Below, in pieces: positions 25,244 to 36,518 of a stretch of 64,000 bases of DNA. The notes beneath the pieces are model-generated. The model was given only the letters and a program-made list of their open reading frames with translations, was not told where the DNA came from and did not search any database. How positions within the stretch are numbered: position 1 is the first letter of the stretch; each line of letters starts with the position of its first letter. The DNA lies in contig CABJAC010000001.1 of NCBI GenBank assembly GCA_902363455.1, forward strand, positions 372,001 to 436,000, read 5' to 3'. Both the position numbers and the translations under genes were made by a program. Origin of the DNA: Caryophanales bacterium (GTDB lineage Bacteria > Bacillota > Bacilli > Exiguobacteriales > Exiguobacteriaceae).

Positions 25244-25269
25244 AAAGATAGGGTAACCTATCTTTTTTT
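25244..25269 (+). terminator. Terminator after the M23 hydrolase gene
   Basis: AAAGATAGG, GTAA loop, CCTATCTTT and a T run. Confidence 0.88.
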
Positions 25270-25318
25270 GCTATACTGAAAAAAATAGCAGGTTTACACC
25301 AGAAACGAGGAATCACGC

Positions 25319-26740
25319 GTGAAGAAATCGACAACGGCCGTCATAGCGGTCAGTACGTTTGGCTTGGGGCTTGGAGCAGGGGCTGTCGGTATGTTAGCGA
25401 CAGGCGGAACGGATTCCGTGACGACAAGTTCGTCCTCCAATGCAACCGGGGATTGGAAAAAAATTGACCAGGTAAGACAGATGATTGCGCAAAATTATTT
25501 AGAGGACGTCACGGATCAAGAGTTGCTTGAAGGTGCCTTGACCGGAATGACGGAAGTTTTGAATGACCCGTATTCAGTCTATATGGATGAGTCGGAAACG
25601 GCATCGTTTAATACGAATTTGTCGTCTTCTTTTGAAGGGATCGGCGCGACGCTCGAACAAAAAGGGGAATCGATCGTCATCGTCTCACCAATCAAAGGAT
25701 CACCGGCTGAAAAAGCAGGCATCAAACCGGGCGATGTCATTCTAGAGATTGACGGCAAAACCACCAAAGGTCAAAAAACGGATCAGGCGGTTAAGAAAAT
25801 CCGTGGTGAAAAAGGAACAAAAGTCGTCTTGACGATTCAACGGAGCGGACAGGATCCGATGAAGATCACAATTGTCCGCGATACGATTCCGATTGAAACC
25901 GTGTATTCGAAAACAGAAAAAGTCAACGGGAAGACGATTGGTGTCCTGCAGGTCACACAATTCTCCGATCCGACAGCAGATGAGTTCGCAAAACAACTGG
26001 CTGCACTGGAAGAAAAGAATATTGATGGTCTCGTCATCGATGTCCGGGGAAATCCGGGCGGCTTGCTGACGGCGGTCTCGAAAATGATTGCACCGTTCAT
26101 TCCGAAAGATACGCCGATTTTCCAAGTGGAAGACAACAAAGGCGAACGGACACGGGAGTTCGGGAAAGCGGACGAGAAGAAACCGTATCAGCTTGTGGTC
26201 CTAGAAGACAGCGGTTCTGCATCGGCATCCGAGATTTTAGCAGCCGGTCTGAAGGAAGGGGCAGGCGCGGAAGTCGTCGGAACGAAGTCGTTCGGGAAAG
26301 GGATTGTCCAAAGTGCCTACGATCTAAAAGACGGCAGTGACTTGAAACTGACAACAAACAAATGGCTGACACCGGACGGCAATTGGATTCACAAAAAAGG
26401 CGTCAAACCGACGGTCGAAGTCAAACAGCCGGACTACTTTAATGTGACGAAGATTCTGACGGATGAGAAGACGCTTGCGACCGGAGATTACGGAAAAGCG
26501 GTCGAAAATGCGCATCTCGTTTTGGAGGCAATCGGTTTTGATCCGAAAGGGCAGGACGGCTACTACGGCGATACGATGAAACAAGCGGTCGAGCGCCTGC
26601 AAAAAGAAGCGAAGCTCGAGGTGACCGGAAAAATCGATCAGGTGACAGCGGCTGACATGGAGACACGTCTCCTGAAGAAACTGGAAGACTCGAAAAATGA
26701 TGTCCAACGTATCAAAGCACTTGAAGTCGCAGCACAATAA
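25319..26740 (+). CDS. ctpB: Carboxy-terminal processing serine protease (S41, CtpB-like)
   Basis: A 473-residue exported protease anchored by an N-terminal hydrophobic helix (about 6-29). A PDZ domain spans about 95-180, then the S41 peptidase domain carries the catalytic serine in DSGSASASE (Ser300 or Ser302) and Lys327 in SFGKGIVQ. A peptidoglycan-binding helical domain ends the protein (about 390-450). In B. subtilis CtpB acts in spore formation; here no spore genes are seen, so a general envelope role is more likely. The start is the GTG at 25319. Confidence 0.94.
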   Translation: MKKSTTAVIAVSTFGLGLGAGAVGMLATGGTDSVTTSSSSNATGDWKKIDQVRQMIAQNYLEDVTDQELLEGALTGMTEVLNDPYSVYMDESETASFNTNLSSSFEGIGATLEQKGESIVIVSPIKGSPAEKAGIKPGDVILEIDGKTTKGQKTDQAVKKIRGEKGTKVVLTIQRSGQDPMKITIVRDTIPIETVYSKTEKVNGKTIGVLQVTQFSDPTADEFAKQLAALEEKNIDGLVIDVRGNPGGLLTAVSKMIAPFIPKDTPIFQVEDNKGERTREFGKADEKKPYQLVVLEDSGSASASEILAAGLKEGAGAEVVGTKSFGKGIVQSAYDLKDGSDLKLTTNKWLTPDGNWIHKKGVKPTVEVKQPDYFNVTKILTDEKTLATGDYGKAVENAHLVLEAIGFDPKGQDGYYGDTMKQAVERLQKEAKLEVTGKIDQVTAADMETRLLKKLEDSKNDVQRIKALEVAAQ

Positions 26741-26759
26741 CTCACAGAAAGAGGTCTGA

Positions 26760-27923
26760 ATGGGCGTGGAATTACTCGATGGAATCGGTTGGACGGCGAT
26801 GAGTTTCTTCGCCAGTCCAGTCCTATGGTTAGCAATTCTGGTCAGTTTTTTACTCAGTGTTCGACGGGTCAAACGGGAACGGAATTTGTTCCGGTCGCGC
26901 ACCCGCAGTAAACGGACCGATGTATTTGAAACATTGGTTCCGGGAATCATCATCGGACTGGTGCTGTCCATCGTCAGTTTGAGTCTTCAGCTGACGCTGT
27001 CGTTCGAGTTTATATTGGCGTTTATCGTACTGGCGTCTCTGATGCTGTTGACCGGGATTGTCCGGTTTAATCTGCCGCTCTGGCCGCTCGTCGTGTTGGC
27101 AGGTCTGACATGGTTCGTGACGGGAGACCGCATGGCAGATTTAAAAGACGTCGGTGTGACGAATTGGTTGGTGCTCGCAGCGTTATCTTTAGCAGCAGAA
27201 TTGGTGTTGCTCATCTGGCGCGGGAAGAAAAACTTGTCGCCTTCACTTGTCTTGTCGAAGCGTGGCCGTTACATCGGTGGACTTTCTTCGAATAAGCTGT
27301 GGCTGGTTCCGCTTGTCGTTCTTGTTCCGGGCAGCAGCTTCGAGACATTCATTCCGCAGTGGTCGTTTCCGGAGTTTGTTCCGATTATCCTGTTCCTGCC
27401 GATCGGCTTTAGTTTTCTCTTTACCGGTCAGTTGCCGGAACACTTGATGCGTCCGCTTGTCCAAGGACGGCTGATTACGCTCTTGCTGTCCGTCGTGCTG
27501 GCGGCAGGTGCCTTCTTGACCGGACAAGACGTCTGGTTGTACGGCTTGCCTGTACTGCTTCTTGTACATTTGCTTCTGCATCAGCGGACAAAACGACTGA
27601 ACCGGTCACAAACTCCGTTGTTCTTAAACGGGAAACGGGGCGTCGTCATTCTTGGAACGTTACCGGAAAAACCGGCTTCTGAGATGGGACTCATTCCGGG
27701 CGAAGCGATCTATAAGGTCAACGGAGAGTTCGTTGAATCGGAGAAATCGTTTTACGAAGCGATTCAAAAACATAAGCCGTACCTTCGATTGGAAGTCATG
27801 AACCATAACGGAGACGTCCGGTTTGCGCAACGCGCTTTTTATGAACAGGATCATCACGATCTCGGCATCCTGTTCGTCAGTGAACCGGGAAACAAACGGA
27901 CAAAAATCCGGACACTGCATTAA
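26760..27923 (+). CDS. minJ: Division topological determinant MinJ-like PDZ membrane protein
   Basis: A 387-residue protein with about eight membrane helices followed by a C-terminal PDZ domain (KRGVVILGTLPEKPASEMGL, PGEAIYKVNG). The architecture and the position between ctpB and uvrB match MinJ, which bridges DivIVA and MinD to keep division at mid-cell. AGAAAGAGG precedes the ATG at 26760. The swarming gene swrA, found here in B. subtilis between ctpB and minJ, is absent: only 19 bases separate the two genes. Confidence 0.85.
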   Translation: MGVELLDGIGWTAMSFFASPVLWLAILVSFLLSVRRVKRERNLFRSRTRSKRTDVFETLVPGIIIGLVLSIVSLSLQLTLSFEFILAFIVLASLMLLTGIVRFNLPLWPLVVLAGLTWFVTGDRMADLKDVGVTNWLVLAALSLAAELVLLIWRGKKNLSPSLVLSKRGRYIGGLSSNKLWLVPLVVLVPGSSFETFIPQWSFPEFVPIILFLPIGFSFLFTGQLPEHLMRPLVQGRLITLLLSVVLAAGAFLTGQDVWLYGLPVLLLVHLLLHQRTKRLNRSQTPLFLNGKRGVVILGTLPEKPASEMGLIPGEAIYKVNGEFVESEKSFYEAIQKHKPYLRLEVMNHNGDVRFAQRAFYEQDHHDLGILFVSEPGNKRTKIRTLH

Positions 27924-27951
27924 AAACACGAATCCATCCGTTCAGGAAAAC

Positions 27952-27977
27952 AGTTCAGCTGCCCAGCTGGACTTTTT
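27952..27977 (+). terminator. Terminator of minJ
   Basis: AGTTCAGCT, GCCC loop, AGCTGGACT (one wobble pair) and a T run. Confidence 0.78.
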
Positions 27978-28022
27978 CTTTTGGCGAAAAACGGGTAACT
28001 TCTAAGTGGAGCACTTCAAAAT

Positions 28023-28050
28023 CGAATGTTTGTTCGTAAAGTGGTACAAT
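28023..28050 (+). promoter_or_regulatory. uvrBA promoter with LexA (SOS) box
   Basis: CGAATGTTTGTTCG at 28023-28036 matches the Gram-positive LexA/DinR operator CGAAC-N4-GTTCG with one mismatch. It covers the expected -35 region of an extended -10 promoter, TGGTACAAT, at 28042-28050. UvrBA would thus be induced by DNA damage. Confidence 0.78.
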
Positions 28051-28090
28051 AAAAATAGATTTTGTGAACTGGATGAGGGGGAAGAATACG

Positions 28091-30058
28091 ATGGATTTTG
28101 AGTTAGTATCACCATTTGAACCGGGTGGCGATCAGCCGGTGGCGATTGAAAAACTGATTGCAGGCGTCAAGAACGGCGAGCGCCATCAGACGTTGCTTGG
28201 AGCGACGGGGACAGGGAAAACCTTCACCGTCTCGAACGTAATCAAAGAGATTAAAAAGCCGACATTGGTCTTAGCGCACAACAAGACGCTTGCCGGTCAG
28301 CTGTATTCGGAGTTCAAAGAGTTCTTCCCAAATAACGCGGTCGAATATTTCGTCAGCTTTTATGATTATTACCAGCCGGAAGCATACGTGCCGTCAACAG
28401 ATACGTTCATTGAGAAAGATTCGTCGATCAATGACGAGATCGATAAGTTGCGTCACTCGGCAACATCTTCTTTGTTTGAACGGGAGGATGTTCTGATTGT
28501 CGCTTCGGTTTCGTGTATTTATGGTCTCGGTAATCCGGAAGAGTACAACAACCACGTGCTGTCGTTGCGGGTCGGAAACGAGATGGGACGAAACGAGATG
28601 TTGCGTCGTCTGATCGATATCCAATATGAACGCAATGATATTGATTTCCAACGTGGACGGTTCCGTGTCCGGGGGGACGTCGTCGAAATTTTCCCGGCAT
28701 CCCGCGATGAACAATGTGTCCGGGTCGAATTTTTCGGAGATGAGATTGAACGGATCCGCGACATGGATCCATTGACCGGTGAAATCATTGCCGACCGGGA
28801 ACACATCTCGATTTTCCCGGCGTCCCACTTCGTGACCGGGGATACCCGGCTGCAAAAAGCGATTGCCAACATCGAGACAGAACTGGAGACACAACTCGTG
28901 AAAATGCGGGAAGATGGCATGTTGCTTGAAGCCCAGCGTCTCGAACAGCGGACGAACTATGATCTTGAGATGATGCGCGAGATGGGCTACTGCTCGGGAA
29001 TCGAAAACTATTCCCGGCACTTGAACTTAATGCCGCCCGGCTCGACACCATATACGTTGATCGACTATTTCCCGAAAGACTTTTTACTGGTCGCTGATGA
29101 GTCCCACGTGACGTTGCCGCAAATCCGCGGGATGTACAACGGAGACCAGGCACGGAAACAGGTTCTCGTCGACCACGGCTTCCGTCTGCCGTCGGCAAAG
29201 GACAACCGTCCGCTCCGATTCGAGGAATTCGAGGAGAAGGTCAGCCAAGCGATCTATATCTCGGCGACACCGGGTCCTTATGAAATCGAGCATACAAAAG
29301 AGATGGTCGAGCAAATCATCCGACCGACTGGACTGGTGGATCCGACGATTGAAATTCATCCGATCACCGGACAGATTGATTACCTGATGGATAACATCCG
29401 GGAACGTGTCGCGAAAAACGAACGGGTTCTCGTGACGACGCTGACGAAGAAGATGTCGGAGGATTTGACCGACTATCTGAAGGAGCATGGTGTCAAAGTC
29501 AATTACATGCACTCGGAAATCAAAACGCTCGAACGGATTGAAATCATTCGTGATTTACGGCTCGGGAAATACGACGTCCTCGTCGGGATCAACTTACTGC
29601 GGGAAGGACTCGATATTCCGGAAGTCTCACTCGTGACGATCCTGGATGCGGACAAAGAAGGATTCCTGCGCTCGGAACGATCCTTGATTCAAACGATTGG
29701 CCGGGCCGCCCGGAACTCGGAAGGGCACGTCATCCTGTTTGCCGACAAGATGACCGACTCGATGCAGCGGGCAATTGATGAAACCGAACGGCGGCGTAAC
29801 ATTCAGCTCGCCTTTAATAAAGAACACGGCATTACCCCGAAAACGATTCAAAAAGATGTGCGTGGTGTCATCAGTACGACGATTGAGAATGACGACACCG
29901 TCGAAAAACTTGAGAAATTCAATAAACTGAAAAAACCGGAACGCGAAACCTTGCTCGAACAACTCGATCAAGAGATGCGTCAAGCAGCAAAAGATATGCA
30001 GTTTGAACGGGCAGCAGAATTGCGAGACCTTATCTTAGAATTGAAAGCAGGTGCCTAA
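28091..30058 (+). CDS. uvrB: Excinuclease ABC subunit B
   Basis: A 655-residue DNA helicase-like subunit that verifies damage and guides UvrC cutting. Walker A is GATGTGKT, the beta-hairpin region follows ([20 protein letters not shown]), and the C-terminal UVR motif that binds UvrC is [13 protein letters not shown]. The ATG at 28091 gives the family start ([20 protein letters not shown]) and has GAGGGGG upstream. The next gene, uvrA, follows with no gap. Confidence 0.97.
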   Translation: MDFELVSPFEPGGDQPVAIEKLIAGVKNGERHQTLLGATGTGKTFTVSNVIKEIKKPTLVLAHNKTLAGQLYSEFKEFFPNNAVEYFVSFYDYYQPEAYVPSTDTFIEKDSSINDEIDKLRHSATSSLFEREDVLIVASVSCIYGLGNPEEYNNHVLSLRVGNEMGRNEMLRRLIDIQYERNDIDFQRGRFRVRGDVVEIFPASRDEQCVRVEFFGDEIERIRDMDPLTGEIIADREHISIFPASHFVTGDTRLQKAIANIETELETQLVKMREDGMLLEAQRLEQRTNYDLEMMREMGYCSGIENYSRHLNLMPPGSTPYTLIDYFPKDFLLVADESHVTLPQIRGMYNGDQARKQVLVDHGFRLPSAKDNRPLRFEEFEEKVSQAIYISATPGPYEIEHTKEMVEQIIRPTGLVDPTIEIHPITGQIDYLMDNIRERVAKNERVLVTTLTKKMSEDLTDYLKEHGVKVNYMHSEIKTLERIEIIRDLRLGKYDVLVGINLLREGLDIPEVSLVTILDADKEGFLRSERSLIQTIGRAARNSEGHVILFADKMTDSMQRAIDETERRRNIQLAFNKEHGITPKTIQKDVRGVISTTIENDDTVEKLEKFNKLKKPERETLLEQLDQEMRQAAKDMQFERAAELRDLILELKAGA

Positions 30059-30059
30059 G

Positions 30060-32915
30060 TTGGCAGAAAAAAAGAACAAAATCATCATCAAAGGCGCTCG
30101 CGTCAATAACTTACAAAACATCGATGTCGAAATTCCGCGCGATCAGCTCGTCGTCCTGACGGGCTTGTCGGGATCCGGGAAATCCTCTTTGGCGTTTGAT
30201 ACGATTTATGCGGAAGGGCAACGGCGTTATGTGGAGAGTCTGTCCGCGTATGCCCGTCAGTTTTTAGGTCAAATGGATAAGCCGGATGTCGATGCGATTG
30301 AAGGACTCAGTCCGGCGATTTCGATCGATCAGAAAACGACGAGTAAAAATCCCCGGTCGACGGTCGGAACGGTCACGGAAATTTATGATTACCTCCGTCT
30401 GTTGTATGCGCGAATCGGAAAACCGATCTGTCCGAATCACGGGATCGAAATTTCGAGTCAGACGATCAGTCAGATGGTCGACCAAGTCATGGAACTGCCG
30501 GAACGCAGCCGTCTGCAAATTCTCGCACCGATTATTTCCGGACGCAAAGGCGCACACGTCAAAGTTTTTGAAGACTTGAAGAAAGAAGGGTTTGTCCGCG
30601 TCCGGGTTGATGGAGAGACGATTGATTTGACGGATGACATCGAACTTGAGAAAAATAAAAAACATTCGATTGAAGTCGTCGTCGACCGCGTCGTCGTGCG
30701 TCCGGACGTCGAAGCCCGGCTCGCGGATTCGCTCGAGACGGCACTTCGTCTAGCTGACGGTCGTGTCATCGTCGATACGATGGATGGGAACGAACTGTTG
30801 TTCAGTGAACACCATGCCTGCCCGATCTGCGGTTTCTCGATCGGCGAACTCGAACCGCGGATGTTCTCGTTCAACTCGCCGTTTGGCGCCTGTACGTCGT
30901 GTGACGGTCTTGGGACGAAGCTTGAGGTCGACGTCGATCTCGTCGTGCCGCATCCGGATAAATCGCTGAATGAAGGAGCGATTGTAGCCTGGGAGCCGAC
31001 CAGCTCACAATACTATCCGCAGTTGCTCGCAGCTGTCTGCAGTCACTTCAACATCGATATGGATACGCCGTTTGAACAGTTGTCGGAAGAACACCGCGAC
31101 ATTTTGTTGAACGGAAGCAGCAAGGAAGAAATTCAGTTCCGTTATGAAAATGACTTCGGGATGGTCCGCAACACGTCCCTGTTTTTTGAAGGTGTCTTAA
31201 ACAACCTGCAACGCCGGTTCAAAGAGACTTCTTCCGACTATATCCGCGAACAGATGGAAGGGTACATGGCGAAAAAAGCCTGTCCGACGTGTAAAGGACA
31301 CCGCTTGAAACGTGAATCACTGGCGGTCAAAGTGTCAGGGATCCATATCGGTGACGTGACGAAGATGTCGGTCAAACAAGCCGTCGTTTGGTTTGAAGAG
31401 TTACCAAGCAAATTATCCGAGAAGGATCAGACGATCTCACGGATGATCGTCCGTGAAATTCATGAGCGGTCGTCGTTCCTCGAAAACGTCGGACTTGATT
31501 ATCTGACGATCTCACGTGCCGCCGGAACACTGTCCGGGGGGGAAGCGCAACGGATTCGTCTTGCGACCCAAATCGGTTCGCGTTTGACGGGTGTTCTTTA
31601 TGTCCTTGACGAGCCGTCAATCGGACTGCACCAACGGGATAACGATCGACTGATCAATACGTTGAAGACGATGCGCGATCTCGGGAACACATTGATTGTC
31701 GTCGAACACGATGAAGATACGATGATGGCAGCGGATTACTTGATTGATATCGGACCGGGCGCCGGCGATCACGGTGGTTTCGTCACGGCAGCGGGACGTC
31801 CCGAGGAATTGATGCAGGATCCGAACTCGCTGACGGGGCAATACTTGTCCGGCAAGAAGTTCATCCCGGTACCGTCTGAACGGAAACAGCCGGACGGTCG
31901 GGCATTGCGAATCCATAAGGCGTCGGAAAACAATTTAAAAAACGTCGACGTCGACATCCCGCTCGGCTTGTTCGTCGCCGTGACCGGTGTATCCGGTTCC
32001 GGGAAATCGACGTTGATCAACGAGATTCTCTACAAGACGATTGCCCATGAAATGAACCGGGCGAAGGAAAAACCAGGGGCACATAAAGGGATTTCCGGAC
32101 TCGATCAAATCGACAAGGTCATCGATATCGATCAGTCACCGATCGGTCGGACACCCCGTTCGAATCCGGCGACATATACCGGCGTCTTTGACGACATCCG
32201 CGACGTATTTGCATCGACGAACGAAGCGAAGCTCCGCGGCTACAAAAAAGGTCGTTTCAGTTTCAATATTAAAGGCGGACGCTGTGAAGCCTGCCGCGGC
32301 GACGGCATTATCAAAATCGAGATGCATTTCCTGCCGGATGTTTACGTCCCGTGTGAAGTCTGCCACGGAAAACGTTATAACCGGGAAACGCTGGAAGTAA
32401 AATATAAAGGCAAAACGATTGCCGATGTCCTCGAGATGACGGTCGAAGATGCATTGGAATTCTTTGAGAAGATTCCGAAAATCAGCCGGAAGCTGCAGAC
32501 GATTGCCGATGTTGGTCTGACGTACATGCGTCTCGGACAACCGGCGACGGAACTGTCCGGTGGAGAAGCACAGCGGGTTAAGCTGGCGTCTGAACTCCAC
32601 AAACGCTCGACCGGAAAAACCATCTACATTCTGGATGAACCGACAACCGGCTTACACGTCCACGATATCGCGCGCTTGCTGAAAGTCTTGCAACGATTGG
32701 TCGATAACGGGGACACGGTACTTGTCATCGAACACAACCTTGATGTCATCAAGACAGCGGACTACTTGATTGATTTGGGTCCGGAAGGTGGCGACGGCGG
32801 CGGGAAGATTGTGGCGACCGGAACACCGGAAGAAATCGCAACAGTCAAAGAATCTTATACGGGTCATTATTTGGCGCCGGTCCTCGAACGGGACGCAGCC
32901 CGGATCGAATCGTGA
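30060..32915 (+). CDS. uvrA: Excinuclease ABC subunit A
   Basis: A 951-residue damage-recognition ATPase with two ABC modules ([14 protein letters not shown] near 36; [14 protein letters not shown] near 640) and zinc-binding cysteine pairs ([24 protein letters not shown] with CEVCHG). I choose the TTG at 30060, with AGGTG six bases upstream; a GTG at 30051 overlaps uvrB and adds only three residues. The operon uvrB-uvrA with a LexA box is standard for the order. Confidence 0.97.
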   Translation: MAEKKNKIIIKGARVNNLQNIDVEIPRDQLVVLTGLSGSGKSSLAFDTIYAEGQRRYVESLSAYARQFLGQMDKPDVDAIEGLSPAISIDQKTTSKNPRSTVGTVTEIYDYLRLLYARIGKPICPNHGIEISSQTISQMVDQVMELPERSRLQILAPIISGRKGAHVKVFEDLKKEGFVRVRVDGETIDLTDDIELEKNKKHSIEVVVDRVVVRPDVEARLADSLETALRLADGRVIVDTMDGNELLFSEHHACPICGFSIGELEPRMFSFNSPFGACTSCDGLGTKLEVDVDLVVPHPDKSLNEGAIVAWEPTSSQYYPQLLAAVCSHFNIDMDTPFEQLSEEHRDILLNGSSKEEIQFRYENDFGMVRNTSLFFEGVLNNLQRRFKETSSDYIREQMEGYMAKKACPTCKGHRLKRESLAVKVSGIHIGDVTKMSVKQAVVWFEELPSKLSEKDQTISRMIVREIHERSSFLENVGLDYLTISRAAGTLSGGEAQRIRLATQIGSRLTGVLYVLDEPSIGLHQRDNDRLINTLKTMRDLGNTLIVVEHDEDTMMAADYLIDIGPGAGDHGGFVTAAGRPEELMQDPNSLTGQYLSGKKFIPVPSERKQPDGRALRIHKASENNLKNVDVDIPLGLFVAVTGVSGSGKSTLINEILYKTIAHEMNRAKEKPGAHKGISGLDQIDKVIDIDQSPIGRTPRSNPATYTGVFDDIRDVFASTNEAKLRGYKKGRFSFNIKGGRCEACRGDGIIKIEMHFLPDVYVPCEVCHGKRYNRETLEVKYKGKTIADVLEMTVEDALEFFEKIPKISRKLQTIADVGLTYMRLGQPATELSGGEAQRVKLASELHKRSTGKTIYILDEPTTGLHVHDIARLLKVLQRLVDNGDTVLVIEHNLDVIKTADYLIDLGPEGGDGGGKIVATGTPEEIATVKESYTGHYLAPVLERDAARIES

Positions 32916-33023
32916 AACTTTTTTGATTCAGGAATCGTAAAAAGGGAAGTAAGGGAAGTAGAACGAAATAAACACACAAGCCACGTGAAGTAACGTGTAC
33001 CAGATCAGAGGAGGGAATTATTG

Positions 33024-34127
33024 ATGAAGCAGGATATGCGCCAACTGATACTTGAACAAGTGAAAGAAGGAAAGCTGACGATTGACGAAGCGCTCGATAA
33101 GCTCGAACGTCTGGAAGCGATTGATCAGCCGCAATCGACGACGAGTGAACACAAGTATGTGGATGAACCGGAACACTACGACCGGGTCGATCATTATACG
33201 GTCGATTCCTTGACGTCAAAGGTCATGTCAGCGTTTGACGGAATCGTCAACCGGATTAAAGAAAGTGACTTGTCGCTGAATCAAACATCTGGACCGAACG
33301 TCACGTATGTCAAACAATTCCCGTTCAGCGGCGAGACGATTCATTTGGATTTATTTAATGCCAATGCGATCGTCGAGCCGAGTGATTTGGAAGAGTGTGA
33401 GCTGACCGTTACCGGCCGGCCGCTCCGTCAAGTCACGGAAGAACAAGCGCTCGAGCAACTGCAAGCATCACTCCAGCACTCTGTTTCTGCCAATACGTTA
33501 TCGATTCGCTTGAAGGATAAGCGGGTTCGCGCGACGGTTCACTTGAAAATTCCGCGCCGTCATTATGAATCATTGGTCCTTCAGACGTTAAACGGAGAGA
33601 TCACCTTGTCGTCCCTCGATGCGACGTCCGTTCAATTGATGACGGCGAACGGACGCATCCATGTCCGTGACCTGTTCAGCGAAGAAGTGAAGACGTCAAC
33701 GGCAAACGGATCGATTGAAATCGAAGAGTCAGAAATCAAGTCACTTAAAGCGAAGACGGCGAACGGTCAAATCGTTACGACAGGTGTTTTTGAACGCTCT
33801 GAACTGAAAACAGTGAACGGAAACGTCCGTTGTGAGCTGAAGACGGTACAGGACGCGAAGATTCAAGCCTCGTCACTCGCCGGAAGCATCGCTTTGATGT
33901 TGCCGCACGGAGCAGAGGTCTATGGGGAACTGGAAACGAACTTCGGTGGATTAAACTGTAACCTCGACGAACTCGAATTAATCCGTGATCAAAAAGAAGT
34001 CGTCAACCGGAAACTTCACTTCCTGTCCGGTCGTGGACGCTCTCCGAAAATTGAAGTCGCAGCCGATACGAAGACCGGTACGATTTCGGTCACGCACGGT
34101 GTGCATCTTAGTCCGCAAGCCCTTTAA
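33024..34127 (+). CDS. DUF4097 adhesin-like protein with SHOCT-type N-terminus (YvlB-like)
   Basis: A 367-residue protein. The N-terminus has a short helical SHOCT-like motif (LILEQVKEGKLTIDEALDKL), then a linker and a repetitive beta-helix-like DUF4097 region with recurring TANG and SLDA type turns (about 190-290). In B. subtilis yvlB follows uvrA and belongs to an envelope stress operon; here its usual partners yvlC and yvlD are not seen. GGAGGGAA precedes the ATG at 33024. No signal peptide is visible. Confidence 0.82.
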   Translation: MKQDMRQLILEQVKEGKLTIDEALDKLERLEAIDQPQSTTSEHKYVDEPEHYDRVDHYTVDSLTSKVMSAFDGIVNRIKESDLSLNQTSGPNVTYVKQFPFSGETIHLDLFNANAIVEPSDLEECELTVTGRPLRQVTEEQALEQLQASLQHSVSANTLSIRLKDKRVRATVHLKIPRRHYESLVLQTLNGEITLSSLDATSVQLMTANGRIHVRDLFSEEVKTSTANGSIEIEESEIKSLKAKTANGQIVTTGVFERSELKTVNGNVRCELKTVQDAKIQASSLAGSIALMLPHGAEVYGELETNFGGLNCNLDELELIRDQKEVVNRKLHFLSGRGRSPKIEVAADTKTGTISVTHGVHLSPQAL

Positions 34128-34134
34128 GCCAAGC

Positions 34135-34168
34135 GCCCTGTTCCTTTTTAGGAGACAGGGCTTTTTTT
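34135..34168 (+). terminator. Terminator of the yvlB-like gene
   Basis: GCCCTGT and ACAGGGC pair around a loop and are followed by TTTTTTT. Confidence 0.88.
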
Positions 34169-34175
34169 GTGCATG

Positions 34176-34217
34176 AAAAAGCCGACCCTTCCCTGTCAAA
34201 GTACAGGAAACAGTCGG
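34176..34217 (-). terminator. Terminator of the small membrane protein gene
   Basis: On the minus strand CCGAC / GTCGG and CCTGT / ACAGG pair in a nested hairpin followed by TTTTT. It faces the plus-strand terminator at 34135-34168. Confidence 0.7.
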
Positions 34218-34233
34218 ACGACGTACCAATTAC

Positions 34234-34626
34234 TTAATAATCGTAATCCTGATCCATCATCGGCTCGTCAAAATTCATGTTCTCAAAGTTATTCATGTCG
34301 TAGCCGAACGAGAATAACGTGATGATACCGATAATACCGAGGATGATTGAAAGAATGATCAATCCAATCCCCATCCAACTCTTCCGGCGTGACCGGTTCC
34401 AGTAAAAGATGATTGCCAGAATATACGAGATAAATGAACCACTGATGAAGATTCCGATAATCGAGATGATGAAGAATAATAAAGCGGTTTGATCCTGATT
34501 GCGCGAATACGCTTTCCACATGTCAATCAGTGCGATGATCAGGTACACAAACCCAACGATGGCAAGAATCCCGAATAAAATCATGATGATGATAATACCA
34601 ATCCCACTGCCTGAAGCCTCCATCAT
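34234..34626 (-). CDS. Small membrane protein of unknown function
   Basis: A 130-residue protein with about three hydrophobic helices (about 6-32, 46-72, 80-103) and a short acidic, Met/Asn/Asp-rich C-terminal tail (NFDEPMMDQDYDY). On the minus strand AAGGAGGG precedes the ATG at 34626. It is a single gene on the opposite strand between the yvlB-like gene and hprK, in a region otherwise colinear with B. subtilis, so it is lineage specific here. I do not recognise the family. Confidence 0.75.
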   Translation of the reverse strand: MMEASGSGIGIIIIMILFGILAIVGFVYLIIALIDMWKAYSRNQDQTALLFFIISIIGIFISGSFISYILAIIFYWNRSRRKSWMGIGLIILSIILGIIGIITLFSFGYDMNNFENMNFDEPMMDQDYDY

Positions 34627-34691
34627 AATATCCCTCCTTTTTATGTTATCTGTAATCCATTCCCAAGATTGCCCACTTCTAATCGAAATCC

Positions 34692-34718
34692 TTGATTTTC
34701 GCAAAAATATGGTACAAT
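34692..34718 (+). promoter_or_regulatory. Promoter of hprK
   Basis: TGGTACAAT is an extended -10 element (TACAAT at 34713-34718). TTGATT at 34692-34697 is a -35 candidate at a short 15-base spacing. Confidence 0.55.
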
Positions 34719-34739
34719 ACTTCAAGTGAAAGGGGCTGA

Positions 34740-35681
34740 TTGAGCGTGCAACCAAAAGTGCGGACAGCTGAAATCGTAAAGCAATTCAATTTGAAAATCG
34801 TGACCGGAGAAGAAGGGTTACACCGTCCGATTTTGACGGCGGATTTGTGTCGACCGGGTCTTGTTCTTGCCGGATACTATGCCTATTATCCTGCCGAGCG
34901 GCTACAGATTCTCGGGAAAACGGAATTGACATTTTTTAATAATTTGACGTACGAAGAACAGCTCGAACGGGCGAACGTCCTCTGTACGGATGAAACACCG
35001 GGTATTTTGATTACACGTGGTTTTGAAGTGCCGGAAGCAATCGTCAAAGCAGCAGACGAAACGAACGTCCCGTTGCTTACGACGAAGGGACATACGACAT
35101 CGGTCGAATCTCAAATCACGAACTTCCTCGAAGCAGAACTTGCGCCGACGACAGCGATGCATGGTGTCCTCGTTGATATTTACGGGGTCGGTGTATTTAT
35201 TAAAGGAGCAAGCGGTGTCGGGAAATCAGAGACGGCGCTTGAACTCGTCAAACGGGGACATCGTCTAGTCGCCGATGATTCGGTCGAGATCCGTCAAACC
35301 GGGGACGGCATTTTAGTCGGTACAGCTCCGAAGTTGATCCAACATCTGCTTGAGATCCGGGGAATCGGTATCATTGATGTGATGACGTTATTTGGTGCCG
35401 GTGCTGTTCGTTCGCACAAAAAAATCAGCCTCGTCTGTAATTTGGAAATTTGGGATCAAACGAAAGTCTACGACCGGGTAGGACTCGATCAAGAAGTGTT
35501 ACAAATCATTGATACAGAAATCCCGTTCTTGACGATTCCGGTGCGTCCCGGCCGAAACTTGGCCGTTATCATTGAAGTCGCTGCGATGAACTATCGTCTG
35601 AAAAACATGGGCATCAATACAGCAGAAGAGTTTGCGGGGCGTCTCGCGCAAGCGATTGAAGATGGGAATGGTGGTCTGTGA
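34740..35681 (+). CDS. hprK: HPr kinase/phosphorylase
   Basis: A 313-residue bifunctional enzyme that adds or removes phosphate on Ser46 of HPr and so controls carbon catabolite repression through CcpA. Walker A, GASGVGKS, is at 156-163, and the family motif [20 protein letters not shown] is present. The start may be the TTG at 34740 or the GTG at 34746; the ribosome site AAAGGGG lies 4 or 10 bases before them. The stop overlaps the lgt start. Confidence 0.96.
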   Translation: MSVQPKVRTAEIVKQFNLKIVTGEEGLHRPILTADLCRPGLVLAGYYAYYPAERLQILGKTELTFFNNLTYEEQLERANVLCTDETPGILITRGFEVPEAIVKAADETNVPLLTTKGHTTSVESQITNFLEAELAPTTAMHGVLVDIYGVGVFIKGASGVGKSETALELVKRGHRLVADDSVEIRQTGDGILVGTAPKLIQHLLEIRGIGIIDVMTLFGAGAVRSHKKISLVCNLEIWDQTKVYDRVGLDQEVLQIIDTEIPFLTIPVRPGRNLAVIIEVAAMNYRLKNMGINTAEEFAGRLAQAIEDGNGGL

Positions 35682-36514
35682 TGGGAACATTAGCGAGTGT
35701 CCAACCGACCTTTGACCGGGTAGCGATTGAAATTGGTCCGATTCCGATTTATTGGTACGGCATCGTGATTGCGCTTGGCGCCGTCGTTGGTCTGATGATT
35801 GCGATTTTTGAGTCAAAGCGCATCGGTTTCAACGAAGAGTACGCGGTTGATGTCGTTATCTGGTCGATTCCGATCAGTATCATTTGTGCCCGGATCTATT
35901 ACGTCGCGTTCGAATGGGACTATTACGGTCAGAACTTGGATCAGATCATCAATATCCGCCAAGGCGGGATTGCGATCCACGGTGCGATTATCGGTGCCAT
36001 TCTGACGGTCTTGATTTATACCCGGAAGAAAAACATTTCGTTTTGGCAAATTGCTGATATTTTGGCGCCGTCACTTTTGTTTGGTCAAGCCGTCGGCCGC
36101 TGGGGCAATTTCTTTAATCAGGAAGCCCATGGTGGAGAGACGACGTGGTCGTACTTGCAAGATACGCTGCACCTGCCGGACTGGATCGTCAACCAGATGT
36201 ATATCGATGGTGTTTACTATCTTCCGACGTTTTTATATGAAAGCATTTGGAACATCATTGGTGTCATTTTATTGATTGTCTGGCGGATGAAGTTCAACCC
36301 GCGTCGCGGATATATCTTCCTCGGTTACCTCGTCTGGTATTCGATCGGTCGCTTCTATATCGAAAGCTTGCGAACAGACAGCCTGATGATGGGAGACGGA
36401 CTCCGGACCGCGCAAATCGTCTCGATTTGTTTGATTGTATTTGGTGTCATCATGCTGTTCGTGCGAAAAAATGCTGTCCGTTACTTGGATGGAACAAAAC
36501 GGGAGGCGAAATGA
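35681..36514 (+). CDS. lgt: Prolipoprotein diacylglyceryl transferase
   Basis: A 277-residue membrane enzyme that attaches diacylglycerol to the lipobox cysteine of lipoproteins such as CccB and RbsB in this window. Several membrane helices are visible, and the family motifs GGIAIHGAIIGAIL and GRWGNFFNQEAHGG are present. The ATG at 35681 overlaps the hprK stop (TGATG). Confidence 0.96.
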   Translation: MGTLASVQPTFDRVAIEIGPIPIYWYGIVIALGAVVGLMIAIFESKRIGFNEEYAVDVVIWSIPISIICARIYYVAFEWDYYGQNLDQIINIRQGGIAIHGAIIGAILTVLIYTRKKNISFWQIADILAPSLLFGQAVGRWGNFFNQEAHGGETTWSYLQDTLHLPDWIVNQMYIDGVYYLPTFLYESIWNIIGVILLIVWRMKFNPRRGYIFLGYLVWYSIGRFYIESLRTDSLMMGDGLRTAQIVSICLIVFGVIMLFVRKNAVRYLDGTKREAK

Positions 36515-36518
36515 GCCG

